The notes under the pieces: generated by a model
What the model was told of the DNA's origin: nothing
The model's database searches: none
Seen by the model: only the letters and a program-made list of their open reading frames with translations
Part shown: in pieces, positions 1 to 9,895 of the stretch
Layout of the letters: every line of letters begins with the position of its first letter
How positions within the stretch are numbered: the first letter of the stretch is position 1
Position numbers and translations under genes: made by a program
NCBI GenBank assembly: GCA_037043015.1
Contig: CM073327.1
Span: forward strand, 6,926,727-6,990,726
DNA: 64,000 nt
Direction: 5' to 3'
Source: Bryum argenteum
Lineage: Eukaryota > Streptophyta > Bryopsida > Bryales > Bryaceae

Positions 1-196
1 AGCTTGGAAGGCTCATTTTCAATGTACTCACTATGAACATTTCAGATTGCATCATTTTATGAACACATCCAAGTCCATCTTCAAAAATTCAAAACGAATT
101 CTAAGAAGGTCCAAAAATCATGATTAAAATATGTATAATCTTCTACTTAATTTACCTCTAAATACAAATTACTAACATGACTAACTTCACTACACA

Positions 197-464
197 TTAA
201 CCCCTAACTTTTTTTAAAACCCGAAACAGGTTTTGGAGGTTCCCGCACGAGGAAAACTCAGCCAACTTTGACCATTATAATCTCACAAATGAGGAAGAAT
301 GAACGGTTCAAATTTGGTATGTGAGAAGAATGTCAAGTGAACTTTGAGATCTTACGGTTGAATCTTATAAATAATGCTTAGATTGAGAGTTTTTGAGCAT
401 AATCTAAAGGAAGGTCAAATTCTGTGACTTAGATCGTTTTGCATCAAGAAAATTTAGGGGTTAA
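197..464. mobile_element. TTAA-flanked MITE, 260 bp, copy 1
   Basis: The element at 201-460 starts CCCCTAA and ends TTAGGGG, so its ends are inverted repeats. It is bounded by TTAA at 197-200 and 461-464. It has no coding capacity. Its interior matches, in reverse orientation, the interior of the element at 52897-53156, which is also exactly 260 bases long. A TTAA target duplication with ends starting CCC is the signature of the piggyBac superfamily. The superfamily assignment is inference because no transposase is present here. Confidence 0.7.
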
Positions 465-714
465 CCATGCTGAAATTTGACCACGTCACCAAAAGCAAAG
501 AATAATCATAAAAACAAAAACTTCGCTTCACACCATGTTCTCTCCAAGTTCCTTATCCGCATCAAATTCAAAGTTATACTTTGGACCTTAATTCTTCTTG
601 TTATATTACACCTAATCCAAAAAATTCTAATGTTACAACCCTCCACTTTGTAACATAAAAGGATCAAAGTTGATTGGATATTAAATTGCAATAATCATTA
701 TTTTGTTCATTTTC

Positions 715-718
<4 letters not shown>

Positions 719-760
<42 letters not shown>
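719..760. repeat. poly(A) homopolymer tract
   Basis: About 42 consecutive A residues. It could be the tail of an old retroposon, but no target-site duplication or recognisable retroposed sequence is visible beside it. A simple-sequence tract is the safer reading. Confidence 0.8.
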
Positions 761-764
<4 letters not shown>

Positions 765-1946
765 CAACAATGCAATAAAGAACAGGATTATGAAATCCAT
801 ATTGTCTGGATTTACTTGTATAATACTCAGCCGCCCACAAGAGTAATGTGTACCCAATATTTAATAATTGATGATGCCACGTACTTGAGAAGCAATAACT
901 ATGGTCCACTTAAACAAGAAAATATTATGATTTCAAGGAATCTTCACCACACATTAGGGTACTCATTAAGATAGGTATACCCATTTCTCTCATCTACTTA
1001 TTAATTTCAACTACTCTAGAATCCTATCAAGTTTGTAGATTTTGAATGGGATGATGTATCTCATTGTCACATAAAAGCCTATGTTTGGTTATGGGTAGAT
1101 TCATACTTGTCACTTTGGCCAAGAGCAGTGACCATGATAAATCAAAATTGGATTTCTGAGTGGCTTGGTCACTCTTGTAGTGTAAAGTGGATTTAGACCG
1201 GGACAAGGTTATGCTCAATTTCTTGATTCGTCATTCTCTCTTTTACCCTCCCTTTTTGCTCCGTTCTTTTTAAATAACTGGACTTTAGCCAATCAATGAT
1301 TTGTGAGCCTCATGGTCTCCTTCATTGTAGTTGAGTCGTGGCATTCGCTTTGAATCTAATATAATCAAGGAGACCATGAAAACAGTATCAACTATGGAAA
1401 ATTTAGCATACTTTGGGGACCTCAAAGACCGTGGTCATTCTCCTTTTTTCAAGGTAGTGTGAAGTTAAATGGGACTTAGAGCACTTTACTCTCCAATCAC
1501 ATATTTTTGAAGGTTGTGGTCAGTCTTCATGGTTCATTGTGTAAAGTGACCCTCAATTCTTAAAGTTTAATGATTTTTATTAAAAGAAAAGATTGAGTAT
1601 ACTATGTTAGGACTTATGAACTATTTAAGAGGGGATGGAGAGTAAGTGTGCAAGTGGTTATGTACCCACCCCTATATTTGAACAAATTATCTTTTGTGGA
1701 ATATATTACAAACATGGATAGATGGAGGCATGGTAAGATTGGCTCGTTAATATATAATGAACTATAATAGTTGGCTAACACAAACATATGAAGCACGATG
1801 AAGTAAGATATAATGAACAACAAATAATTTATAAGCTTGAAAGTGAAGGGAATTGGCATCTATAATACATTGTACATGCAGCTAACAAATATAATGTGAC
1901 CAAAGATAGCCGCTTGGTTGTTTTGGACAAAATCTGGTTGTTCGGC

Positions 1947-2330
1947 CATCTTTATCAGATTTGGTCAACTGGCCATAGTTGGGCCGTACTTGAAAAAAGC
2001 TGGTGGTCGTTGAACGTCTCTTTGGTCATCTGGTCGTCGTTGGGCCGTATTTGAAATAATGTGGTGGTTGTTAAACGTCTCTTTGGTCATCTGGCCGTCG
2101 TTGGGCGGTATTTCAAAAAATCTTGGTCGTCGGACCAACTCTTTGGTCAACTGGCCATCCTTGGGCCGTATTTGAAAAAATCTGGTGGTCGTTGGACCGT
2201 CTTTTTGATCAACAGGCCATCGTTGGGCCGTATTGGAAAAAATCTCGTGGTCGTTGGACGGTCTTGTAGTCAACCGGCCATCATTGTGCCGTATTTGAAA
2301 AAATCTCGTGGTCGTTGCACCATTCCTGAC
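1947..2330. repeat. tandem array, ~62-bp unit, six copies
   Basis: Six diverged units of 61-63 bases follow each other. Each has the order TTTGGTCAACTGGCC, then TTGGGCCGTATTTGAAAAA, then TCTGGTGGTCGTTGGAC. Copies differ by substitutions and single-base indels. The array is open over most of its length on both strands, but the unit is not a consistent multiple of three and nothing resembles a protein domain. I treat it as a non-coding minisatellite. Confidence 0.85.
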
Positions 2331-4060
2331 ACAATCTAATCATTTGATTGTCCTTGACAAAAGGTGCATGTAAATGACATAATTACTTTAACCAACTTTA
2401 GTCCCCAGATTGTAAATAATCTCAACACTTGATTGTTTTTAACAAAGGTGCACATAGCCAATATAAATAACCTGACCAAACTCTCGTTGCCATTTGTCCC
2501 TCTAACATAATTTGTTTGCTTGCTTGTACCTGACACAAGGTGCATGTAGCCAACTTAAATGCATGTAGCTCGATAAATAATATGACCAAAGTCTCGTTAC
2601 ATGAGAAGAAAGGGTTAATCTTTTCTTACATGTCATCACTTTTCTGCTAACTTTCTTTCCAATATTGAATGAATATTGGAGAAATGAACAATATGAAATT
2701 GGATGACGAATTAAAAGAATAATAGTGCAGAACCGAAACAAGAAAGATTGTTAGGATTTTAGAAACAAGATTAGTAGCCTTATGAGAATTCATCACCCAT
2801 TGTTACTAAATTGATCCATTTTTATTGAATTTGAATAAAGGAAATATGCAATTAAAACCAAATGAGCCCTTGCAATGGCATTGTCCTCTAAGTCTCTTGT
2901 CTTTGTGCAAATTGTACCACTATGAAAAAAAGAGGACCGAGGAATAAAATAGTCACACATGCCTTATAAAATTTGAATATTAAGTTAGTATATTTATTAA
3001 ATACATGGGCGTTAAACCCACAAGTTTCCTATCACAAATTTCCTAAAATCACTAGAACCAAGTCTTGCAATTTCAGGCGAGAAAGCCCTCATCTTAAGTG
3101 TTATTTTGTTGGTCCAACCGTGAAGTTTTGAGCTTAAATCGATTTTTAACTCATGTTTTATAATAAAATATTAATTCCAATATACAGATTACAAGTTTCA
3201 AAGTGGATTGAGAGTAGGCCCCTAAGAGCCTAACTTGGATTTCTCAAAGGTATAAGTGTTAACATTACAAGAAATGGCTGAAATTAGTTTTAAGTCAAAT
3301 TATACTTCTAATACTACAATCAGATGCCCAAATAGTCTTCTGTTTGAATTCAAAACCTCAAGCTAATGATGTAGGTTGTAGGACACATTTCATGAATTAT
3401 AGTCTTAAAGTTTTAACCAAAATTTTCCAAAGTCTATCTCCAAAGATCTATACTTTCCAAAGTTGGTGAAATGATACACTTGACATGTTTATGACTAGGT
3501 AGGCACTTATAAAAGTTATAAGCTACAGTCAAATTAAAGAGCTTGTAGAAGGTGGTAAAATCATTATAGGTTCCAAGAAGATGACTTTTTGTGAGTAAGT
3601 AAACTTGTTGAAGAAATTGTTCAAAGATTTTTAGAAAACGAGAAGAAAACCACATTATTCTCATGTCAATTGATGTGATATTCTGCATAATGTATATCAC
3701 ATTGTTTTCCATGTTACTAAATTTCTATCACTAAGACTAAATGATAGAAGCCAAAAGGATTCAAATTAATTCTGTAAAAAAAACTACGATCAATTTGTAG
3801 TTATTAAGTAGAATATTTTCATACATTTGAATGAAATTATCTATTCATTAAAAGTATGTTTACTCTTAAAATATAAGCAAAGTTACATCAATTCTTACTT
3901 TAACAAAGTGCAATGAAATCCCGGAAAGCATGTAAAGAGTCTTTTACTATATAGTACTTGTAATTTTTGACAACATAGTAGATTTGAAGATTTTATGGCA
4001 AAAACAGCTTGCACTCATGACAACCCAGGTAAAATTTGACTTGATAGGTTAGTGAAAACT
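2331..4060. other. intergenic spacer with degenerate repeats
   Basis: At 2336-2620 there are loosely repeated phrases around 'aaggtgcatgtag' and 'tgaccaaactctcgtt', suggesting a decayed tandem repeat. From 2620 to 4060 the DNA is AT-rich and I see no gene, RNA or element. Confidence 0.5.
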
Positions 4061-4062
4061 TA

Positions 4063-4830
4063 ATGGTTGACCACTTACTAGCAAACAATAATTACATATT
4101 TCATACAACTGAGAAATTTCATCGAACAAAAAATGGTTGTAGGACCTACTTTCATCATTCAACGATACTTTGGATCATTCTAGAAGGGCCCAATGTCTTC
4201 GAATCAAAAACTTTCTACCCTGCTTCAAAATTCGCACATTATTATACATGTAACATTCACCACTTACCGGCAAACAGTAATTGCATCATTTATACAACCG
4301 AGAATTTTATGTAACAAAAAATGGTTGTAGCACCTACTTTCATCATCCAACGATACTTTGAATCATTCCAGAAGGGCCCAACATCTTCAAACCAAAAAAA
4401 TTCTACCTTGCTTCAAGATTCGCACATAATCGTAAAAGTGACATTCACCACTTACCAGCAAACAATAATCGCGTGTTTTATACGGCCGAAAGTTTCATTG
4501 AACAAAAAAATGGTTGTAGCCTGACCTACTTTCATCACTCAACAACACTTTAGATCATTGTAGAAGGGCCCAACATCTCCGAATTAAAAAAAAAATACCT
4601 TGCTTCATGATTCGCACATAATCGCAAAAGTAACATTCACCACTTACCAGCAAACAATAATCGCGTGTTTCATACGCCCGAGAATTTCATCGAACAAAAA
4701 AATGGTTGTAGCCTGGCCTGCTTTCATCATCCAATGATACTTTGGATCCTTCTAGAAGGGCCCAACATCTTCGAATCAAAGAAATTATACCTTGTTTTAA
4801 GATTCACACATTATCGTAAAAGTAATATCG
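4063..4830. repeat. tandem array, ~189-bp unit, four copies
   Basis: Four long units begin at the phrase CACTTAC at 4072, 4261, 4449 and 4641, giving periods of 189, 188 and 192 bases. Shared landmarks within each unit are a 'gcaaacaataat' run, 'aaatggttgtag', 'ttcatcatycaacgatactt', 'agaagggcccaa' and 'ttcgcacat'. The unit length resembles satellite monomers, but only four copies are present. Short frames across it are artefacts. Confidence 0.85.
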
Positions 4831-4989
4831 ATTAACATTTACTAACAAGTACTACTTTGACAAGGTAAAAAGCGAGACGACTCATAAATTTGAAGTTACC
4901 ACTATGGTACATGTACCAAAAAAGGTGATGGGACTAGGGACATTCATCCATGAAAAATTCATCCAAGAAGGAAGGGCAAACACAAGATA

Positions 4990-7145
4990 AGCACACATCC
5001 CCAATTATTAACTTCAAGCACTCATCTCTCTCCCGTGAGGGCGAAGTCAAGGAAGGTTGTTTTGGTGTTGTTGCAAATCCGCCGGCCTCATTGACGCCAT
5101 AGCCGGGATCGCCTTAAGCTTTTTTTTTGTTCTTCTTACTTTCGGGACATGATCCTCCTCAAGCAAGGCCCGGATCACGCTCCCCACGGTAAGTTCAAAA
5201 GGTCATCGAGAAGGGAATTGGAGTGTAAGTTCCGGTTTAGCGAGCATAGATACCAAAACCGAGCGAGCGAGCGATTTTCCTTTGCATTTTGTAGTGCGTG
5301 CAAGGGTTTGATGTTCGATCGCTAGAAACAGAGTCAATTGGAGCTTTAGTTGCGCCTTTCTTGGTAATGGCCTCGCAGACAATGCCGCAATTCCTGTTCT
5401 TTCTTGCCGGAGTGTATACTGTGCATTTTGTTGTTAGGAAATCTGTGTGAAATTCAGTCACATATTGTCGGTGTCCAAGCGATCCTACACCTAAGTTCGC
5501 GGCTACGCGTGTGTTTCTAGATACAGTGCAGGAATATTCGTTGATATTTTGTCCTATTCGTGTGCCAGGTAATGTCGAGTTACGTAATGTTAGTTTACTG
5601 GCGGTAGTGTGTTGTTTGTTTTGGTGTCGGAAGGGCGATTGTTGAGACTTGTGTGTGCTTTCTTTGTGTACAGAGGTACTGGTTGGCAGAAGCAATTGTA
5701 CATGACGTTGACAGTAGCGACACACTCTTCTATGGACCGGAGCTAAGCTCAGCAGGTACTAGTTTCTTGCGACGTTGACTTTGTTGTTGATGCTGTTAGG
5801 ACTGTTACTAAACTTAAAGAATTTTCTATTCTTGTTAGAAGTCAAGTTTCTGTCGGTGTTAGAATTCTGTCGACGATCGTACATCTCGTGCGATGAGCAA
5901 TATTATAATTGCACTTCTTTTTCTTGTTGTTATTACCGGTGTGAATAGCCTTTGGAGCTTGAATGCAGGGATTATACCTGTAACCGCTTGTACTGCAGTA
6001 GCGTTGCTCGGCTTGCCAAGTTTTAGTGATTGTTAGTCAGTTGTTTTGAGCGTGAAAGTGAAGAACTTTTCGATAGTTTGGTATGTTTTCTTATAAGTCT
6101 CAGTTTGATTTTCGACTTTAAAAAGGACAATGCAGTTATACCGAAACAATTGTCTGTACGAATCTCGAGATTGTGCTCTTGTAGGAAGATCTGGGTAGGT
6201 CCAACAGAGGATCTGCATGTAGGATAAGGGAGTTGAACGGGTTGACATTGTGGCGTTGACTATAGGGTTCCTGTTGTTCCGTAGAGCTAAAAACATTCCA
6301 TATCACTGTGAGTCAGTTAGCATGTATGGTCGAGTATAGTAGTGGTGGTTCTTAACAATAAAGCCTGAGTTTCTGATGCAATAGAGAAGCAGAACCCACC
6401 ATAATTTTCTATCAGATGATAAAGACGACGTTCGTGTATTTCATTTTGCAACCTTTTGTTGTTCGAGTTAACGAAACAATTCTCAATATTGTCATCTGAA
6501 TTACCTTTGTAATTAGCTGATTATCTGATGCCGGCATAGTATACCCGTATGTAGGAAGTACTTGCATCTTACTTTCGATCCCAGAGGAGGGACCTTTCTT
6601 TTGAGATCAGGGCGGGTGGCAAATAATAGTAGGGCCGATAAGAATGTAGGCACCAATTACCTGTACCCGTTTACAAGTTGCGTCCTAGCTGAACTTGAAA
6701 TGGAGATCTTTGTTTTTTCAGAGGGTAGGTTCATTTTCAGTGAACCTGAAAGCTTCTGTATTATAACTTGTGTACACACAAAGCTTTGTTTGTGTCCCAT
6801 GTGCTTGTTAGGGCAAGTAATTTAAGCAATGACGAAAACTGGGAATCTTATTGCATTTACTCTGCAACTTCTGATAGAGTTCTTTCTTATTAAGCTATCA
6901 TGTTACATATGTCTTCATTATTTGTATCTGAATGAAAGCTGAGCTCTTATATTTCCTTACTAGCTCCCTATGTTTTTGTTGACCTTAAGACTTCTTTATG
7001 TTTGCAATTTTTCTCATTGAGAACTCCTCTCTGGTGTGAAGGTCTTCGTAGGCCTCCGATTCGAATTCCTCACGTCGCTCGAAAAAGCATGAATATCTAT
7101 CGTACGCCTCGCATTCGTGCTTGAGTTCATGTTTGGCGAAGGAGA
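4990..7145 (+). promoter_or_regulatory. probable promoter and leader of the SUVH gene
   Basis: Base composition becomes more balanced from about 5000 and stays so into the coding region, unlike the AT-rich repeats before it. A good splice donor, ACG followed by GTAAGT, lies at 5189, and another (AG/GTACTAG) near 5755. Acceptor-like pyrimidine-AG sites occur nearer the start codon. This suggests a long transcribed leader with one or more introns, but I cannot fix the transcription start or the splice pairs. Unrelated open frames on the other strand, such as the one at 5237-5725, have no recognisable domain. Confidence 0.4.
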
Positions 7146-8912
7146 ATGACTATCAAGTATAAAAGGCAGGCCATAGCTAGAAGAAAGGAGACCTATAATT
7201 GTGTGCAGGGGAATGGGTCCACTCGACATGAAGTCATCGAAGTTGACGAGTCCAGACGATACAAAGAAACTCTTGCAGCAACTAGCGAAGTTGGTTTGGC
7301 TACGGCTGCCACACCTAATGCCCAGGGACAGGCTCTTACCAGAAGTGCAGTTCTGGAGAACATGATCGCCGAAGCCTCTGATAGCAAGGAGCAGAGTGCG
7401 AGGCAGTTCACGTTAGGTATCTTAACTCAATTCTCGGTGCTTCGCCGGAAGCTGCAAGAAGAGAATTGGAATCCACTTCTAGAGAAAAGCAAGTCGAAGT
7501 TTGCTGTAAATGCAGGCGGGGAGATGATGAAGATGAAACAATACCAGGATTTCAACGATGTGGGCCACGTACCAGGTGTACGAGTCGGCGACTGGTATTC
7601 GTACACCTACGAGCTTCTTCTCATAGGCTTACATAGGCATCTCCGGGGCAACATCTGCCACATTTCTGCCGTATCAGAGGTGGCCAAAACCAAGTACAAC
7701 AATCAAAGCGTCGCCTGCAGCATTCTCATAGCCGAAAACGACAAACTCAATGGAGATGAACTTTTGTTCATTGGGCAAGGTGGGAAATTAAGGCAGTCTA
7801 AAGCAGAAGCCGGGAACCTCGCCCTAATGAACTCCTGTAACATGGGGCTTCCTGTCCGAGTCATAAGACGTGAGAAGGACACGGGTAGTGATACCGGTCA
7901 GAGATTCACTTATTTGGGATTGTACAAAGTGGACAAGTTTTTTATGGACTCAGGCGCTCATGGGCACTCGGTGTATAAATTCCTTCTTGTGAGAGAAGGA
8001 AACCAACCAGGCCTGGAGACTATTTTACCTGAGCTAGCAGCTAAGCCAGATCTTGCTCCGTCTCCGGGCACCTTGTTGACAAATGACATCTCCCAAGGTT
8101 TTGAATGCACGCCGGTACGTGTAGTGAATGCAGTCGATGTGAATTGTCCCGACACGTTTCATTATACTACCAAGGTCATCTACCCTAAACGCGGAGAGAG
8201 GCTCCCGGTCCAGACGCACGCTTGTGAGTGTCTCTACACCTGCGAGGGTGGTGTTTGTCCTTGCATCAGAAGAAACAGTGGTGGTGTGAGTGCTTACAAC
8301 GACGACGGTCACCTCATTCGGGTTCGGAACATCGTGTACGAGTGCGGACCCCTTTGCAACTGCAGCTCTACGGCTTGCAGAAACAGAGCAAGCCAGAAGG
8401 GTTTACGCTGGCGGTTGGAAGTGTTCAGGACAAAGTCCAAGGGGTGGGGAGTTCGCACCCTGGAGTTCATTCCGAGTGGTAGCTTTTTATGTGAGCTCAC
8501 TGGTGAGATGGTAACAGCAACCGTAGCAGCTGAGCGAGACAACGACGAATACCTTTTTAATCTGGATTTTCACTCCAATGCGAGATCCAAGCCCGGCAAA
8601 GGGAAGGAGCCTGTCAGTGCCTGCCCGGAACCAGTGGTGCACTATGTGATTGATTGCAGACTCACTGGCAATGTTGCCAGGTTCATCAACCATTGCTGTG
8701 AGCCTAATCTCTTTGTGCAAGGCGTGTTGTACGATCATGGTGACTTGAACCGAGCCCACATCATGTTGTTTGCAGGCGGGGACATAGCCGCTCACACGGA
8801 GCTTTCTTACGACTACGGTTACGAACTCAACTCAGTCCGTGACATCCACGGGAATGTGCTTTCCAAGCAGTGTCATTGTGGGGCAAGGTTTTGCAGGGGA
8901 AGGATGTACTGA
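7146..8912 (+). CDS. SUVH: SUVH-type histone H3 lysine-9 methyltransferase (SRA, pre-SET, SET, post-SET)
   Basis: An uninterrupted 588-residue frame. It has a variable N-terminus (1-137) and an SRA/YDG domain at about 139-288, opening GHVPGVRVGDW and containing DELLFIGQGG and GNLAL. A pre-SET zinc cluster follows with all nine cysteines between residues 360 and 411, starting CEC. The SET domain runs about 418-559, with NHCCEPN at 515-521 where most relatives have NHSCxPN, and YDYGY at 555-559. The post-SET motif CHCGARFCRG lies at the C-terminus. In known SUVH proteins the SRA domain binds methylated DNA and the SET domain methylates H3K9 in the nucleus, linking the two silencing marks. An intact post-SET argues for an active enzyme rather than a SUVH2/9-like inactive form. 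The start is supported by an in-frame TGA at 7122-7124 with no other ATG between. The absence of introns in the coding region is common in this family. Confidence 0.95.
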   Translation: MTIKYKRQAIARRKETYNCVQGNGSTRHEVIEVDESRRYKETLAATSEVGLATAATPNAQGQALTRSAVLENMIAEASDSKEQSARQFTLGILTQFSVLRRKLQEENWNPLLEKSKSKFAVNAGGEMMKMKQYQDFNDVGHVPGVRVGDWYSYTYELLLIGLHRHLRGNICHISAVSEVAKTKYNNQSVACSILIAENDKLNGDELLFIGQGGKLRQSKAEAGNLALMNSCNMGLPVRVIRREKDTGSDTGQRFTYLGLYKVDKFFMDSGAHGHSVYKFLLVREGNQPGLETILPELAAKPDLAPSPGTLLTNDISQGFECTPVRVVNAVDVNCPDTFHYTTKVIYPKRGERLPVQTHACECLYTCEGGVCPCIRRNSGGVSAYNDDGHLIRVRNIVYECGPLCNCSSTACRNRASQKGLRWRLEVFRTKSKGWGVRTLEFIPSGSFLCELTGEMVTATVAAERDNDEYLFNLDFHSNARSKPGKGKEPVSACPEPVVHYVIDCRLTGNVARFINHCCEPNLFVQGVLYDHGDLNRAHIMLFAGGDIAAHTELSYDYGYELNSVRDIHGNVLSKQCHCGARFCRGRMY

Positions 8913-9490
8913 TCCTAGCTGCTCGTTTGTACCATAGAGACCCGTTGATACACATGGCAAGACCCTTCGTGAAGCGTTACAATTCACGCAACCCGACAAT
9001 GGTGTCTACTTTTTGCTTCTAAGAAACTATTTCACTTCGTCGTGATCGTCGTCTGGAGCTTGAAGAACTGAACCCGTCTTTGATGAGGAGAACTCGTCAT
9101 TTTGAGGTCGATTTAATTTAAACAATCGTGAAACACTTGGATGAGGGACGATGGGGATGGAGAAACATTATCACTTTCAAGTTTCAGTGACACTGTAATT
9201 TAATCGGAAACATACGGCTGCTATGTATGTATTTAGTCGGAAAGGGGATGAACTCACGGCATCATATGTATGTGTTGGTAGGGAAATGACTTCGCCCTAA
9301 ACCTTTATGATATTGAACTCTATGGTATTGTACATTCTGTTGTCGAACAATATGCCATGTTACTGAACCACACAACGCCTTAATATTGTTGCATAGACAG
9401 TATGTTTTTGGCCTCTCTCGATGGCCAACTAATTGCAATGACATATGAATTTCCGAGAGGTTCCATGTAGTATTTGCGGTCAGAAAAGCT
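8913..9490. other. 3' flank of the SUVH gene
   Basis: This probably contains the 3' untranslated region and polyadenylation site. No clear AATAAA signal is visible, which is usual for plants. No further gene is seen before the minisatellite. Confidence 0.4.
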
Positions 9491-9493
9491 ATA

Positions 9494-9895
9494 GTCATCT
9501 GGGGTTTAAGGAAAGTAGTCAGCTGGGGTTTAAGAAAAGTAGTCATCTGAGGTTTAAGGAAACCAGTCATCTGGGGTTTAAGAAAAGTAGTCATATGAGG
9601 TTTACGAAAAGTAGTCATCTGAGGTTTAAGAAAAGTAGTCATCTGGGGTTTGAGAAAAGTATCATCTGGGGTTTAAGAAAAGTAGTCATCTGGGGTTTCA
9701 AAAATCCAGTCACCGGGGATTTAAGGAAACCAGTCATCTGGGGTTTAAGAAAAGTAGTCATATGAGGTTTAAGAAACGTAGTCATCTGGGGTTTAAGAAA
9801 CGTAGTCATCTGGGGTTTAAGAAATGTAGTCATCTGGGGTTTAAGAAATGTAGTCATCTGGGGTTTAAGAGAACCAGTCATCTGGGGCTTGAAGT
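9494..9895. repeat. 21-bp minisatellite, about 19 units
   Basis: Near-identical 21-base units of the form AGTCATCTGGGGTTTAAGAAA run for about 400 bases, with 20-base variants at a few places. Because 21 is a multiple of three and the unit has no stop in several frames, long repetitive open frames appear on both strands (seven-residue periods such as GFKKSSHL and MTTFLKPQ). No flanking exon, conserved domain or codon-position bias supports translation, so I call it non-coding. Confidence 0.9.

Larger units (their letters stand above)
1..1920. other. AT-rich intergenic spacer
   Basis: No convincing gene is visible; the reading frames present are short and lack recognisable domains. The stretch holds a 260-base TTAA-flanked MITE (201-460) and a run of about 42 A residues (719-760). 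It also has a perfect 12-base inverted repeat, CATGGTCTCCTT at 1311-1322 and its complement at 1377-1388. Nothing else stands out. Confidence 0.6.

Noticed and set aside
1947-2330. CRISPR array
   Set aside because: The repeats are contiguous and diverged with no unique spacers, and the window is nuclear plant DNA.
5237-5725. 162-residue open frame on the minus strand
   Set aside because: No domain, odd composition, and it lies in what looks like the SUVH leader and promoter. Open frames this long occur by chance in balanced-composition DNA.
9445-9881. Repetitive proteins with seven-residue periods on both strands
   Set aside because: They are produced by a 21-base minisatellite lacking stops. 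The openness on both strands argues against selection for coding.
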